NCBI RefSeq assembly: GCF_001625085.1
Contig: NZ_BDAW01000057.1
Span: 1-64,000, forward strand
Length of the DNA: 64,000 nt
Origin: Nocardia acidivorans NBRC 108247
Lineage (GTDB): Bacteria; Actinomycetota; Actinomycetes; Mycobacteriales; Mycobacteriaceae
Direction: 5' to 3'
A model generated the notes under the pieces. It had not been told where the DNA came from. It did not search any database and worked only from the letters and a program-made list of their open reading frames with translations. The translations under genes and the position numbers were made by a program. Shown here piece after piece: positions 23,886 to 32,236 of this stretch; the first letter of the stretch is position 1; each line of letters begins with the position of its first letter.

Positions 23886-25034
23886 ATGGAACGAGGGCAC
23901 TATGAGGACGATCACCGCGCGTTCGCCGAACTGGCGCGCGACTTCATCCGCAAAGAGATTGCGCCGCACTATCTGGAGTGGGAGGACGCGGGCATTGTGC
24001 CACGCGAGGTGTTCACCCGCGCGGGCGCGCTCGGCCTGATCGGCTTCGCCGCGCCCGCCGAATACGGCGGACTGGGAACGGCCGACTTCCGCTTCAATCA
24101 GATCCTGATCGAAGAGTTCATGGCGGCCGACTGCGCGGGGGTCGGGCTGAACTTCGCACTGCACAATGACATCTGCACGCCGTATCTGACCCAGCTCACC
24201 ACCGCCGCACAGCGTGAGCGCTGGGTGCCCGGATTCGTCGCGGGCACCTTCATCGCCGCCATCGGGATGACCGAGCCGGGCGCGGGCTCCGATGTCGCCG
24301 GAATCCGCACGGCCGCAGTCGATATGGGTGATCACTACCTGGTGAACGGGGCGAAGACGTTCATCACCAATGGCATCAACGCCGATCTGGTGATCACCGC
24401 CGTCCGCACCGCGCCCGACCGGCACCGCGGGCTCACCCTGCTGATCCTGGAGCGCGGTATGCCCGGGTTCGAACGCGGTCGCAATCTGGACAAGCTCGGC
24501 CTGCACTCCCAGGACACCGCCGAACTCACCTTCACCGAGGTCCGCGTGCCGAAGGAGAATGTGCTCGGCGAGCCGGGCCGCGGCTTCGAATATCTCATGC
24601 GCAATCTGCCGCAGGAGCGCATGCAGATCGCCGTGGCCTGTCTGGCTCGCGCTCGTGCGGCCCTGCTCACCACCATCGAATACGTCGGCACCCGAACGGC
24701 TTTCGGCCAGACCATCGCCTCCTTCCAGAACACCAAATTCGTCCTGGCCGATGTCGCCACCGAGGTCGCGGTGGCCGAAGCCTTCGTGGACAAATGCGTA
24801 CTCGAATTGAATGCGGCCCGCTTGACGCCCGCCGATGCCGCCAAGGCCAAACTCTGGGCCTCGGAGATGGAATTCCGCTGTCTGGACCGCTGCCAGCAAC
24901 TCTTCGGGGGCAACGGTTACATGCGCGAATACCCCATCGCCCGCGCCGCCGCCGATGCCCGCATCACCCGCGTCTACGGCGGCACCTCCGAGATCATGCG
25001 CGAAATCATCGGCCGCGACCTGAAACTCACCTGA
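23886..25034 (+). CDS. Acyl-CoA dehydrogenase (long-chain/isovaleryl-like)
   Basis: A 382-residue FAD enzyme that forms trans-2-enoyl-CoA in beta-oxidation. Seen: GMTEPGAGSDVAGI (flavin/substrate), the GRGFEYLMRNLPQERMQIA helix, RTAFGQTI, QLFGGNGYMREYPIAR and RVYGGTSEIMREIIGRDL. The usual catalytic Glu of the YEGT motif is Gly here; instead Glu in LPQER (about residue 243) fits the long-chain and isovaleryl-CoA dehydrogenase position. No strong ribosome site is seen before the ATG at 23886. Confidence 0.9.
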   Translation: MERGHYEDDHRAFAELARDFIRKEIAPHYLEWEDAGIVPREVFTRAGALGLIGFAAPAEYGGLGTADFRFNQILIEEFMAADCAGVGLNFALHNDICTPYLTQLTTAAQRERWVPGFVAGTFIAAIGMTEPGAGSDVAGIRTAAVDMGDHYLVNGAKTFITNGINADLVITAVRTAPDRHRGLTLLILERGMPGFERGRNLDKLGLHSQDTAELTFTEVRVPKENVLGEPGRGFEYLMRNLPQERMQIAVACLARARAALLTTIEYVGTRTAFGQTIASFQNTKFVLADVATEVAVAEAFVDKCVLELNAARLTPADAAKAKLWASEMEFRCLDRCQQLFGGNGYMREYPIARAAADARITRVYGGTSEIMREIIGRDLKLT

Positions 25035-25143
25035 TCGAGCGCCCCCGGCACGACACCCCGAGCACCGGGAATAGCGAGAGGCTATCGATTCCCTGGCATA
25101 GGCTCGCCCGGCACTGTCGTCCCCGGGGAAGGATTTGGCGTTC

Positions 25144-26154
25144 ATGCGTGCTTCATCGGCATTCGCACTTTCGCTGGCCTGCGTGGTCGGATCGTTCATC
25201 GGTATTCCCGCCGCGGCCGACCCGCCGCACGTCGACGATTCCGCGGGTTCGCGGCTGGTGCTCGGCGCGGCGAATCTGCCTCCGATGCAGGCGCTGCTGC
25301 AAATATCCCGGCAGCTGTTCCCCGATCGTGGACCGTATGTGCCGTGGACCTATCAGCTGCCGCCCGCGCCGATTCCGCATACACCCGCGCACGGTGTCTG
25401 CCCGAGCGGGTCGGATCGATGTATCGACGACACCATCGCCGATATGGAGGCCCGCGCCAAGGTGATGAAACGGGACTGCGACGACAATGCCCCGCTGCTG
25501 CTGAGCTATCTGCACACCACCAAGGGTGAGCGTGAAATCGCCCGGGAGCGTGGTGGATTCGCCTATCCCGAGCATGTGAACGATTGGTCGGCCACGTACG
25601 CGCAGCACTATTTCGACGCCATCGACAACTATTACGTGAACGGCCGCCCGGATCTGGTTCCCGAGTCCTGGAAGCAGAATTTCCGTGCCTCGGACGATCA
25701 TTCGCTGACCGTGTTCGGGAATGTGGCGGTCGCCTACAACGCGCACATCACCCACGATCTGCCGATCGTCATCGCGGATATGGGCGTCACCGCCCCCGAT
25801 GGCAACTCCTACAAGCCCGACCACGAGAAGATCAACGAACTGCTCGCCGAGGCCGAACAGGGCACCGTCTCCGAACTCGCGACCCTCTACGGTGATGCGG
25901 ACCCGGCGATGCGCGCGCCCTATGAAATGGAGCCCCTCACCGGCGTCGCCTTCGGCCAGGTGATCCAGATCTGGCGGGAATATGCCTGGCGCGGAGCCGA
26001 ACAGCTCCTGCTCGCCCCGAACCCGGAGGCCAAGGCCGTGGTCGTACAGCAGATCGACGACCTCTCGAACCTGCTCGGCGACATCATCCTGAAGCTCTTC
26101 GCGCGTACCGATCCGGGGCCGCATCTGCCGCACTGCCCGGCCGCGGGCGAGTAG
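25144..26154 (+). CDS. DUF5995 family secreted protein
   Basis: A 336-residue protein with a signal peptide (MRASSAFALSLACVVGSFIG, cleavage after AAA). The rest matches DUF5995 as I know it: FAYPEHVNDWSATYAQHYFDAI, VFGNVAVAYNAHITHDLPI, and a helical C-terminal part. AAGGA lies about 10 bases before the ATG at 25144. Function unknown. A hairpin-forming inverted repeat spans its stop codon. Confidence 0.75.
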   Translation: MRASSAFALSLACVVGSFIGIPAAADPPHVDDSAGSRLVLGAANLPPMQALLQISRQLFPDRGPYVPWTYQLPPAPIPHTPAHGVCPSGSDRCIDDTIADMEARAKVMKRDCDDNAPLLLSYLHTTKGEREIARERGGFAYPEHVNDWSATYAQHYFDAIDNYYVNGRPDLVPESWKQNFRASDDHSLTVFGNVAVAYNAHITHDLPIVIADMGVTAPDGNSYKPDHEKINELLAEAEQGTVSELATLYGDADPAMRAPYEMEPLTGVAFGQVIQIWREYAWRGAEQLLLAPNPEAKAVVVQQIDDLSNLLGDIILKLFARTDPGPHLPHCPAAGE

Positions 26155-26169
26155 CCGCACGGCCGGGCA
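26134..26169 (+). terminator. Candidate terminator over the DUF5995 stop
   Basis: TGCCCGGCC (26134-26142) pairs with GGCCGGGCA (26161-26169), with GCGG/CCGC pairing possible inside the loop, followed by GGTTCTTG. The convergent gene ends at 26187. Confidence 0.4.
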
Positions 26170-26186
26170 GGTTCTTGCGAGGGGCG

Positions 26187-26459
26187 TCAGCGCACGGCGC
26201 GGCGCCCGGTGACCAGATTGACCAGGAACAGCAGGATTACCGCGCCGCCGAGGCAGGTGAAGAAGCTGAACCAGAGGCCGCCTCCTTCGACATCCACGCC
26301 GAAGAGTTTGAGGATGAAGCCACCGAGTAGTCCGCCGATCACGCCTACGACGATATTGAGCAGGATGCCCTGCTGTGCATCGGTCTTCATGATCTTGCTC
26401 GCGATCCAGCCGGCCAGACCGCCGATAATGATCCAGCCCAGAATGCCCAGACCAAGCAT
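26187..26459 (-). CDS. GlsB/YeaQ/YmgE family stress membrane protein
   Basis: A 90-residue protein of the transglycosylase-associated family with three hydrophobic spans and glycine-rich helices (GILGWIIIGGLAGWIASKIM, NIVVGVIGGLLGGFIL, CLGGAVILLFLVNLV). AAGGAGAG precedes the ATG. Members are stress-induced inner-membrane proteins of unclear biochemical role. Confidence 0.9.
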   Translation of the reverse strand: MLGLGILGWIIIGGLAGWIASKIMKTDAQQGILLNIVVGVIGGLLGGFILKLFGVDVEGGGLWFSFFTCLGGAVILLFLVNLVTGRRAVR

Positions 26460-26597
26460 GTTTCTCTCCTTCTCTGCGAGTCGCCGAGGCGTCTCGGCGT
26501 CCTGCGAAGCGCATACCCGCCGGAGCGGAAACGATGCCTGCTACGCGACGCAGGTCTCAATCGCGCCGGTCAGGCGATGACTCGACGGGCGGATGAC

Positions 26598-27419
26598 TCA
26601 GCGTTTGAGGCCGTAGGACGCCGCGATCAGACGCTCCATGACCGTGCGCGGCAGGATGCGGCGCACCGCGAACATGATCGGTGCGTTGGACCCGATGGCG
26701 TAGAGCGGCTTCGGCCGATCCGCCGCGACGGCGCGGACGATGGTCGTCGCGACTCGTTCGGGGGTGATGCCACGCCCCTGCTTCTCATCCATCTTCGCCA
26801 TGAAGCGCGCGAAATCGGTGGTGTGCGGGGAGCCCTCGTCGATGTACTTGGTGCGCCGCTCCCGCAGTCCGGTATCGATCTGGCCGGGTTCGATGGTGGT
26901 GATCCACACCCCGAACGGCGATTCCTCGAAGCGCGCGGCGGTGGCGAAGCCGCGCAGCGCCGCCTTGGTCGCGGCGTAGGAGGAGCGGTAGGGCATGGGG
27001 AAGCTGCCCAGCATGGAACCCACCATGACGACCCGCCCGTACCCGCGCTCCCGCATCCCGGACAGCACCGCCTGGGTCAGCGCCACCGGACCGATCACAT
27101 TGAGCTGGAACAGTCGCTCGACGGCGGTGCGCGGTAGTTCGGCCAGTGGACCGGCCTGACTCTCCCCGGCATTGTTGATCAGCACATCGACCGCGCCCAG
27201 ATCGGCGGCGAAGCGCTCGATCGACGCGCTGTCGGTGAGGTCCAGTGCGCGGTAGTCCACACCCGACACCCGATCCGCGGCGGCGATGGAGTCCGGATTG
27301 CGGCTGGTGCCGATCACCTTGTCGCCCTGGGCCGCGAACGCCGCCGCGGTCGCTCTACCGATACCGGAGGATGCGCCGGTGACCACCACGGTGCGGGTCC
27401 GCGTCGAATGCGTGCTCAT
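26598..27419 (-). CDS. Short-chain dehydrogenase/reductase
   Basis: A 273-residue SDR oxidoreductase. The cofactor motif TGASSGIG is at 14-21, NNAG near 81, and the catalytic set is Ser in MVGSMLG with YAATK near 148-152. An Arg after the first beta-strand region (SRNPDS) suggests NADP. The C-terminal hydrophobic stretch IMFAVRRILPRTVMERLI is typical of membrane-associated SDRs acting on lipids or steroids. Substrate unknown. An AraC-type regulator starts about 530 bases away, divergently. Confidence 0.9.
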   Translation of the reverse strand: MSTHSTRTRTVVVTGASSGIGRATAAAFAAQGDKVIGTSRNPDSIAAADRVSGVDYRALDLTDSASIERFAADLGAVDVLINNAGESQAGPLAELPRTAVERLFQLNVIGPVALTQAVLSGMRERGYGRVVMVGSMLGSFPMPYRSSYAATKAALRGFATAARFEESPFGVWITTIEPGQIDTGLRERRTKYIDEGSPHTTDFARFMAKMDEKQGRGITPERVATTIVRAVAADRPKPLYAIGSNAPIMFAVRRILPRTVMERLIAASYGLKR

Positions 27420-27561
27420 GAATCAGAACGTTAGCGGTTTCCTCGTCCGGAGGTTTAGGCCGATCCGGTTCGTCCGCGCACGAGCGAATACCGAGCCACA
27501 CGCCCACTCCGAAGGCCGAACCGGCCAGAACAGGCATTAGCAGAAGAGTGTGTGAGCTCAT
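27355..27561 (-). CDS. Possible small membrane protein overlapping the SDR start
   Basis: A 68-residue frame starting MSSHTLLLMPVLAGSAFGVG with one hydrophobic N-terminal segment. A GAGGGAA sequence precedes the ATG. Its last 22 codons overlap the SDR gene in another frame. It may be real and coupled to the SDR, or chance. Confidence 0.35.
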   Translation of the reverse strand: MSSHTLLLMPVLAGSAFGVGVWLGIRSCADEPDRPKPPDEETANVLIHEHAFDADPHRGGHRRILRYR

Positions 27562-27951
27562 GATGCGGTTTCCCTCGCGTCGTCACCGATCCGGCAAACC
27601 GGATAGGTATGGATCGCGAGCGTGAGCGTTCTGTTACGTGACGAAACAAGACCGCTGGGATGGTATTGCACTGCAAGTGCATTCGAGAATTCATATCGCC
27701 GGTACGGAGGAGAATGTCACCGGCCGCACAGTGATCCGAACAATTCGGCGCGCCGCCCGGTCGAATGCCGCACCGGGGCAAGCGATCCGGTGCAGCAGCC
27801 ACGCTCGACTGCCCCGAGGCAGTGCTTCGGGAATAGGGAGATCTCCAGGTCTTCTGGCAAACTGACTCAGACACGGCGGATTCGGCATATCGTGTGGCTG
27901 TCCGGGTCACCCCGGACGGGTTGTCGGTGGAGTCGATGAGGACTTGGGTAC
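27562..27951. other. Intergenic region, no gene seen
   Basis: 390 bases between the minus-strand SDR unit and the plus-strand AraC gene. Frames present are short and not protein-like. It presumably holds two divergent promoters; no operator-like palindrome stood out. Confidence 0.4.
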
Positions 27952-28995
27952 ATGTTCGACTGGGATCTATTGCGAAACACCTCCGGCGTGCACATTATGA
28001 CGCGGCTCGCGCAGGAGCGCGGAATGACGATTGCGGCCTGTCTGGCTGGGACGGGCCTGCCCCCGGAGGCGGTGAGCGATCCGGATGTGGAGATCACCGC
28101 GCGCCAGGAGGTGCTGGTGGTGCGAAACCTGTTGGCGCGCTTCGGCGGCGAGCCCGGGCTGGGCGTGGAGGCGGGCACCCGGTATCACCTCTCGCTGTAC
28201 GGGCCGTGGGGGCTGGCGCTGCTGAGCAGCCGCACGCCGCGCGACGCGGTCGAGGTGGCGCTGCGCTCTGTGGGACCGGCCTTCGCCTTCGGGCAGCTGT
28301 CCTTCGAGGAATCCGGCGGCGAGGCGCGCCTGATCTTCGATGATCGCGAGGTGCCCGAGGATGTGCGCGGCTTCCTCGCCGAACGCGTGCTGACCGGAAT
28401 CCAGATGATCGGGCGCGAACTCTTCGCGGCCGGGGTACCGCTGCACCGGATCGCCTTCCGTCATGCCGGGCCCGCGGACACCGCGCGCTATCGCGCGGTC
28501 TTCGGGGTGGAGCCGACCTTCGGCGCACCCGCGAATGTGGCGGCCTTCGACAGCGCCTATCTGGATGTTCCACTGCCGCGGGCCAATGAGTGGGCGCGCA
28601 ACACCTGCGAACAGCTCTGCCGTGATCTGCTGGCTCGGCGGCAGGCGCGCACCGGGGTGGCCGGGGCGGTTCGGGATCTGCTGGTGCGCGATCCCGGACA
28701 GGTGCCCGATCAGGCGGCGGTGGCGGCGGAGCTGTTCATGAGCCCGCGCACGCTGTCGCGGCGGCTCAATGCGGAGGGCACCTCCTTCCGCGCCCTACTG
28801 GACGAGGTGCGGCAACTGCTGTCCGAGGAGCTGCTCGATCACACCGAGATGACCACCGAACAGGTGGCGGGGCGGCTGGGGTACGCGGAGGCGGCTTCGT
28901 TCATTCGGGCGTTCCGGCGGTGGAAGGGGTGTCCGCCGCAGGAGTACCGCGCGCGGCGGGGGCGCGCGAATTCGCCGGTGCCCGAAGCGGTCTAG
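27952..28995 (+). CDS. AraC-family regulator with arabinose-binding-like N-domain
   Basis: A 347-residue regulator. The N-terminal domain (about 20-200) is of the type seen in OruR/VirS-like regulators (GLGVEAGTRYHLSLYGPWGLALLSSRTPRDAV). The C-terminal HTH_18 domain has two helix-turn-helices: VAAELFMSPRTLSRRLNAEG and VAGRLGYAEAASFIRAFRRW. Such regulators usually control neighbouring lipid or steroid catabolic genes; the divergent SDR is a plausible target. Confidence 0.9.
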   Translation: MFDWDLLRNTSGVHIMTRLAQERGMTIAACLAGTGLPPEAVSDPDVEITARQEVLVVRNLLARFGGEPGLGVEAGTRYHLSLYGPWGLALLSSRTPRDAVEVALRSVGPAFAFGQLSFEESGGEARLIFDDREVPEDVRGFLAERVLTGIQMIGRELFAAGVPLHRIAFRHAGPADTARYRAVFGVEPTFGAPANVAAFDSAYLDVPLPRANEWARNTCEQLCRDLLARRQARTGVAGAVRDLLVRDPGQVPDQAAVAAELFMSPRTLSRRLNAEGTSFRALLDEVRQLLSEELLDHTEMTTEQVAGRLGYAEAASFIRAFRRWKGCPPQEYRARRGRANSPVPEAV

Positions 28996-29113
28996 CGGGG
29001 CGGTTCGCCGCGCCCGACCCGAACCGCCGCCCTCCGCCACGCCCTCACCGCCCTGCGGCTTACCATTCGGTCCGTCGGCCAGACCCGCCATTCGAATCGT
29101 TCAGGAGCCAGCC

Positions 29114-29521
29114 GTGACGCAGCAGTCGCCGAAGCCGTTACAGCACCCCGCGGTGGTCAACTTCCGGAAGCAGCGGGCCGCCAGTATGCAACTGCGGGTG
29201 GCGGATTGGATCACCAGGTTCGCCGGGTCCATGGGGTTCGTTTATATCCATGCGGTGGGGTTCGCGATTTGGATGATCTTCTTCGAAGCGAGTCCCTGGC
29301 CTACCTTGACGCTGGTGGTGTCGTTGGAGGCGATCTTTCTGTCGACGTTCGTCATGATCGGGCAGAATCGGCAGGCGGAGTTTCAGCAGATCAAGGCCGA
29401 TCACGACTTCAGTCAGCAGGAGTTGGAGTTGAAGACCAATACCGAGCTGACCAGGGCCATCCATCAGATGACGACCGAGCTGCATCGGCGACTCATCGAC
29501 GAGGCGGCCGACGGGCGGTGA
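29114..29521 (+). CDS. DUF1003 membrane protein
   Basis: A 135-residue protein with two membrane spans (FVYIHAVGFAIWMIFFEASPW and LTLVVSLEAIFLSTFVMIGQ) followed by NRQAEFQQIKADHDF, the DUF1003 signature, and a helical cytoplasmic tail. GTG start. Its stop overlaps the next gene's possible GTG start. Function unknown. Confidence 0.85.
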   Translation: MTQQSPKPLQHPAVVNFRKQRAASMQLRVADWITRFAGSMGFVYIHAVGFAIWMIFFEASPWPTLTLVVSLEAIFLSTFVMIGQNRQAEFQQIKADHDFSQQELELKTNTELTRAIHQMTTELHRRLIDEAADGR

Positions 29522-30099
29522 TACTGGAGGTCGTGAACGCCTCCAATGTGTCCACCCCGCAATGGGATCGAATCGAGCGGTTTCTCATCGAGCACGGCGC
29601 GGACCGCATACCGCACCCGGGCGGCACACTGCTGACACACCTGAAACGGGTGGCCGGACTACTCGCCGACTGGGACGCGGCCACCCATATCCAGGTGGCG
29701 GGACTGTGCCATGCCACCTACGGCACCGACGGGTTCGGGCAATCCCTGCTCGATCTCGCGGATCGGCCGATTCTGGTGCATCTCATCGGGGAGCCCGCCG
29801 AGGCGCTGGTGTACTTCTACGCCAGCTGCGATCGCGACGCCGTGTATCCACGGCTCGCCGATGACAAGGTGCTCTTCCGGGACCGCTTCACCGGGGGCGA
29901 GGAGTACGCCGACCCGCGGGAGCTGAGCGCGTTCATGGAGATCACCGCCGCGAACGAACTCGATGTCATGACCCAGAATCCGGCGCTGGCCGTGCAGCAC
30001 GGCGCCGCGCTGCACGAACTGTTCGGGCGGACCCGGCATCATCTCTCGCCCAGGGCCTGGCACGACTGCCACACCCAACTACCGCCTGTCACACGCTGA
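29518..30099 (+). CDS. DUF6817-like HD-type protein
   Basis: A 193-residue protein: FLIEHGADRIPHPGGTLLTHLKR, VAGLCHATYGTDGF, LVHLIGEPAEALVYFYASCDR. The ordered His/Asp residues resemble the DUF6817 (HD-like) domain. The GTG at 29518 overlaps the DUF1003 stop (GTGA); GTG 29533 behind GGAGG is an alternative. Role unknown; similar domains occur in secondary-metabolite clusters. Confidence 0.65.
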   Translation: MILEVVNASNVSTPQWDRIERFLIEHGADRIPHPGGTLLTHLKRVAGLLADWDAATHIQVAGLCHATYGTDGFGQSLLDLADRPILVHLIGEPAEALVYFYASCDRDAVYPRLADDKVLFRDRFTGGEEYADPRELSAFMEITAANELDVMTQNPALAVQHGAALHELFGRTRHHLSPRAWHDCHTQLPPVTR

Positions 30100-30115
30100 T
30101 TCGGCATCGGACGGT

Positions 30116-31510
30116 TCATTCCGGTGACCATCCGATCGAATCGTCCTGGTCGCTCGGGAAGGCGAGGGTGAACTCCGCGCCCCGGCCGGGTTCGGACTCC
30201 ACGGTGATCTCGGCCCGGTGTGCCTTCGCGACCTGGGCCACGATGGCCAGGCCGAGTCCATGACCAGGGGTGGCGCGGGCTGTTCCGGCGCGATAGAAGC
30301 GGTCGAAGACGTGCGGGACGTCCGCGGCGGCGATGCCCGGGCCGTCATCGCCGACCGTGAGCCGCCGGTCCCGGACCGTGACCCGCACGATCCCGTCGGA
30401 CGGGCTGAATTTGGCGGCATTGTCGAGCAGATTGGTGACCGCGCGCGCCAGCCGCGCCGGTACGCCCTCGATGGTGGTCGGCGTCAGTTCGGCGCTGAAG
30501 GTGATTGCGGGCCAATGCCTTCGAGCCACCTCCAGGCGTTCGGTCACCAGGGTGTCCAGCCGCAGATCCTCCGGTGTCTCGCGCTGCGCCGCCGGATCGT
30601 CGGCACGCGCCAGGTCGATGACATCGGTAACGAGTCCGGACAGCTCCTCGGACTGCACCCGCAGCGCCGCCACGGTGGCCGTGAGCTGGGCGGGGGACAG
30701 GCGCGTACCCCGGCGCAGCAGATCGATATTGGTGCGCAGCGCGGTCAGCGGCGTGCGCAATTCATGCGAGGCGTCCGCGACCAGACGCTGCTGTGCGGCA
30801 CGGGAATCGCGCTCGGAGGTGAGCGCGGCATCCAATTCGGCGAGCATGGTGTTGACACTGGTGGCCAGCCGGGCCAGCTCGTCATTCCCGGTAACGGTGA
30901 TGTGCGCGTGCGGATCTCGGGTGCGCGCCACCCGTTCGGCGGCGAGCGTCAGTGCGCTCACGGGTGCGAGCGCGCGCCGGGCCAGCAGTGTCCCGATGGC
31001 GGCGGCCAGCAGCGTCCCGCCGATGGCCGCCACCACCAATGCCACGCCTACGCGCCGCAATCCGGTGTCGACAGTCTCCGAGCGCTGCGCCACCTGCACC
31101 ACACTGCCGGGTCGCAGGGGTGCGGTGTACATGCGCATCCGATGACCGTCGAGGGTGATATCGGAGAAGAAAGGACCGCCGGAACCCGCTGCCAGCAAAC
31201 GCGTTTCGGTATCGATGGGCAGACTGAAGCCCGGAATGTGCTCGGATTCGATGGTCCCGTCGGCCGCGACCACCTGCACGCAGCTGGGCGCGGCGACATA
31301 CTCGCAGGCCCCGGACATGGCCGCCACCGACGGCTCGACCGGGAACTGCCGCACGATCCGGGTGGATTGCCGGCGCAGATTCAGATCGAGCGCACTGTTC
31401 AACTCGTGCCCGACCACCACGTAGGCGGCGCCGCCCATCCCCGCCAGCGCCAAAGCCATGGCGAGCACGAAGAATACGGCGATCCGGCCGCGCAGCCCGA
31501 GGCGATTCAC
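30116..31510 (-). CDS. Sensor histidine kinase (MprB-like)
   Basis: A 464-residue two-component sensor. TM1 is at about 10-30 and an extracytoplasmic sensor domain at 35-155. TM2 is near 165-185 and HAMP follows (RRALAPVSALTLAAERVA). The phospho-acceptor box is ASHELRTPLTALRTNIDLLRRG, then N-box LLDNAAKFS, G1 DDGPGI and G2 GHGLGLAIV. The GTG start overlaps the regulator stop as GTGA, so the pair is co-translated. The signal is not known; the divergent lipoprotein is a candidate target. Confidence 0.92.
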   Translation of the reverse strand: MNRLGLRGRIAVFFVLAMALALAGMGGAAYVVVGHELNSALDLNLRRQSTRIVRQFPVEPSVAAMSGACEYVAAPSCVQVVAADGTIESEHIPGFSLPIDTETRLLAAGSGGPFFSDITLDGHRMRMYTAPLRPGSVVQVAQRSETVDTGLRRVGVALVVAAIGGTLLAAAIGTLLARRALAPVSALTLAAERVARTRDPHAHITVTGNDELARLATSVNTMLAELDAALTSERDSRAAQQRLVADASHELRTPLTALRTNIDLLRRGTRLSPAQLTATVAALRVQSEELSGLVTDVIDLARADDPAAQRETPEDLRLDTLVTERLEVARRHWPAITFSAELTPTTIEGVPARLARAVTNLLDNAAKFSPSDGIVRVTVRDRRLTVGDDGPGIAAADVPHVFDRFYRAGTARATPGHGLGLAIVAQVAKAHRAEITVESEPGRGAEFTLAFPSDQDDSIGWSPE

Positions 31511-32169
31511 GCGGCCCCCAGTCGATATCCCACCCCGCGCACCGTGTGAATCAATGGAACCTCTTCCGGCGCTTGGATTTTGCGGCGCAGATAGCGGATG
31601 TAGACCTCCAGTGAGTTCGAGGACTGGTGCCCCCACACCCGATCGATGAGCGTCTCGCGGGGCAGCGCCTGTCCGGCATTGCGCAGCAGCACCTCCAGCA
31701 GCGCGAATTCGGTCCGGCTGAGCTCGATATCGCGCCCGCCGCGCCGAACCGTGTGCGCACCGGTATCCATGACCAGATCCGCGACCGACAGCAGTACACC
31801 GTCCTCGGGATAGGTACGCCGCAGCAGCGCCCGCACCCGCGCCAGCAATTCGTCCAGATCGAACGGTTTCACCAGATAGTCGTCGGCCCCCGCATCCAGA
31901 CCCTCGATCCGATCCGAGACCGCGTCCCGCGCGGTGAGCATGAGGATCGGGGTGCGATCCCCACGCCCGCGCAGCGTGCGGCACGCGGTCAGACCGTCCA
32001 TGAACGGCATGAGCACATCCAGCACCACCACCTCCGGCTGCCAGCGGGCAATCTCGGCCAGCGCGCTCGCACCATCGGCGGCGGCGTGCGTCTCGTACCC
32101 TTCGCTGTCCAGGGCGCGCACCAGCGCCTCCCGCACCGAGGTTTCGTCGTCGACCACCAGTACCCGCAC
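31507..32169 (-). CDS. OmpR-family response regulator (MprA-like)
   Basis: A 220-residue regulator. The receiver domain begins VRVLVVDDE, with phospho-Asp in VVVLDVLMPFMDG (about 46) and Lys in DDYLVKPFD. The winged helix ends SLEVYIRYLRRKIQ and HTVRGVGYRLG. The GTG at 32169 is preferred because TATAGT sits exactly 7 bases upstream and no ribosome site exists, the pattern of a leaderless actinobacterial transcript. An ATG further upstream is possible. Partner kinase follows with overlapping codons. Confidence 0.92.
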   Translation of the reverse strand: MRVLVVDDETSVREALVRALDSEGYETHAAADGASALAEIARWQPEVVVLDVLMPFMDGLTACRTLRGRGDRTPILMLTARDAVSDRIEGLDAGADDYLVKPFDLDELLARVRALLRRTYPEDGVLLSVADLVMDTGAHTVRRGGRDIELSRTEFALLEVLLRNAGQALPRETLIDRVWGHQSSNSLEVYIRYLRRKIQAPEEVPLIHTVRGVGYRLGAA

Positions 32170-32176
32170 GCACCGG

Positions 32177-32182
32177 ACTATA
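32177..32182 (-). promoter_or_regulatory. -10 element of leaderless response-regulator transcript
   Basis: TATAGT on the minus strand is followed by seven bases and then the GTG start. Leaderless mRNAs in actinobacteria place the start codon about 7 bases after the -10. No convincing -35 was seen. Confidence 0.45.
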
Positions 32183-32236
32183 CGTAATATCCTCACCTGC
32201 GTTTTTCTCATCGCACTCTCATCTTCGAGGGCGATC

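Noticed and set aside
23853..25199. 448-codon frame antisense to the acyl-CoA dehydrogenase
   Set aside because: Shadow frame; the sense protein has all dehydrogenase motifs.
31511..32173. N-terminal extension of the histidine kinase through the response regulator
   Set aside because: The extension is the regulator read in another frame; GTG 31510 overlapping the regulator stop is the normal arrangement.
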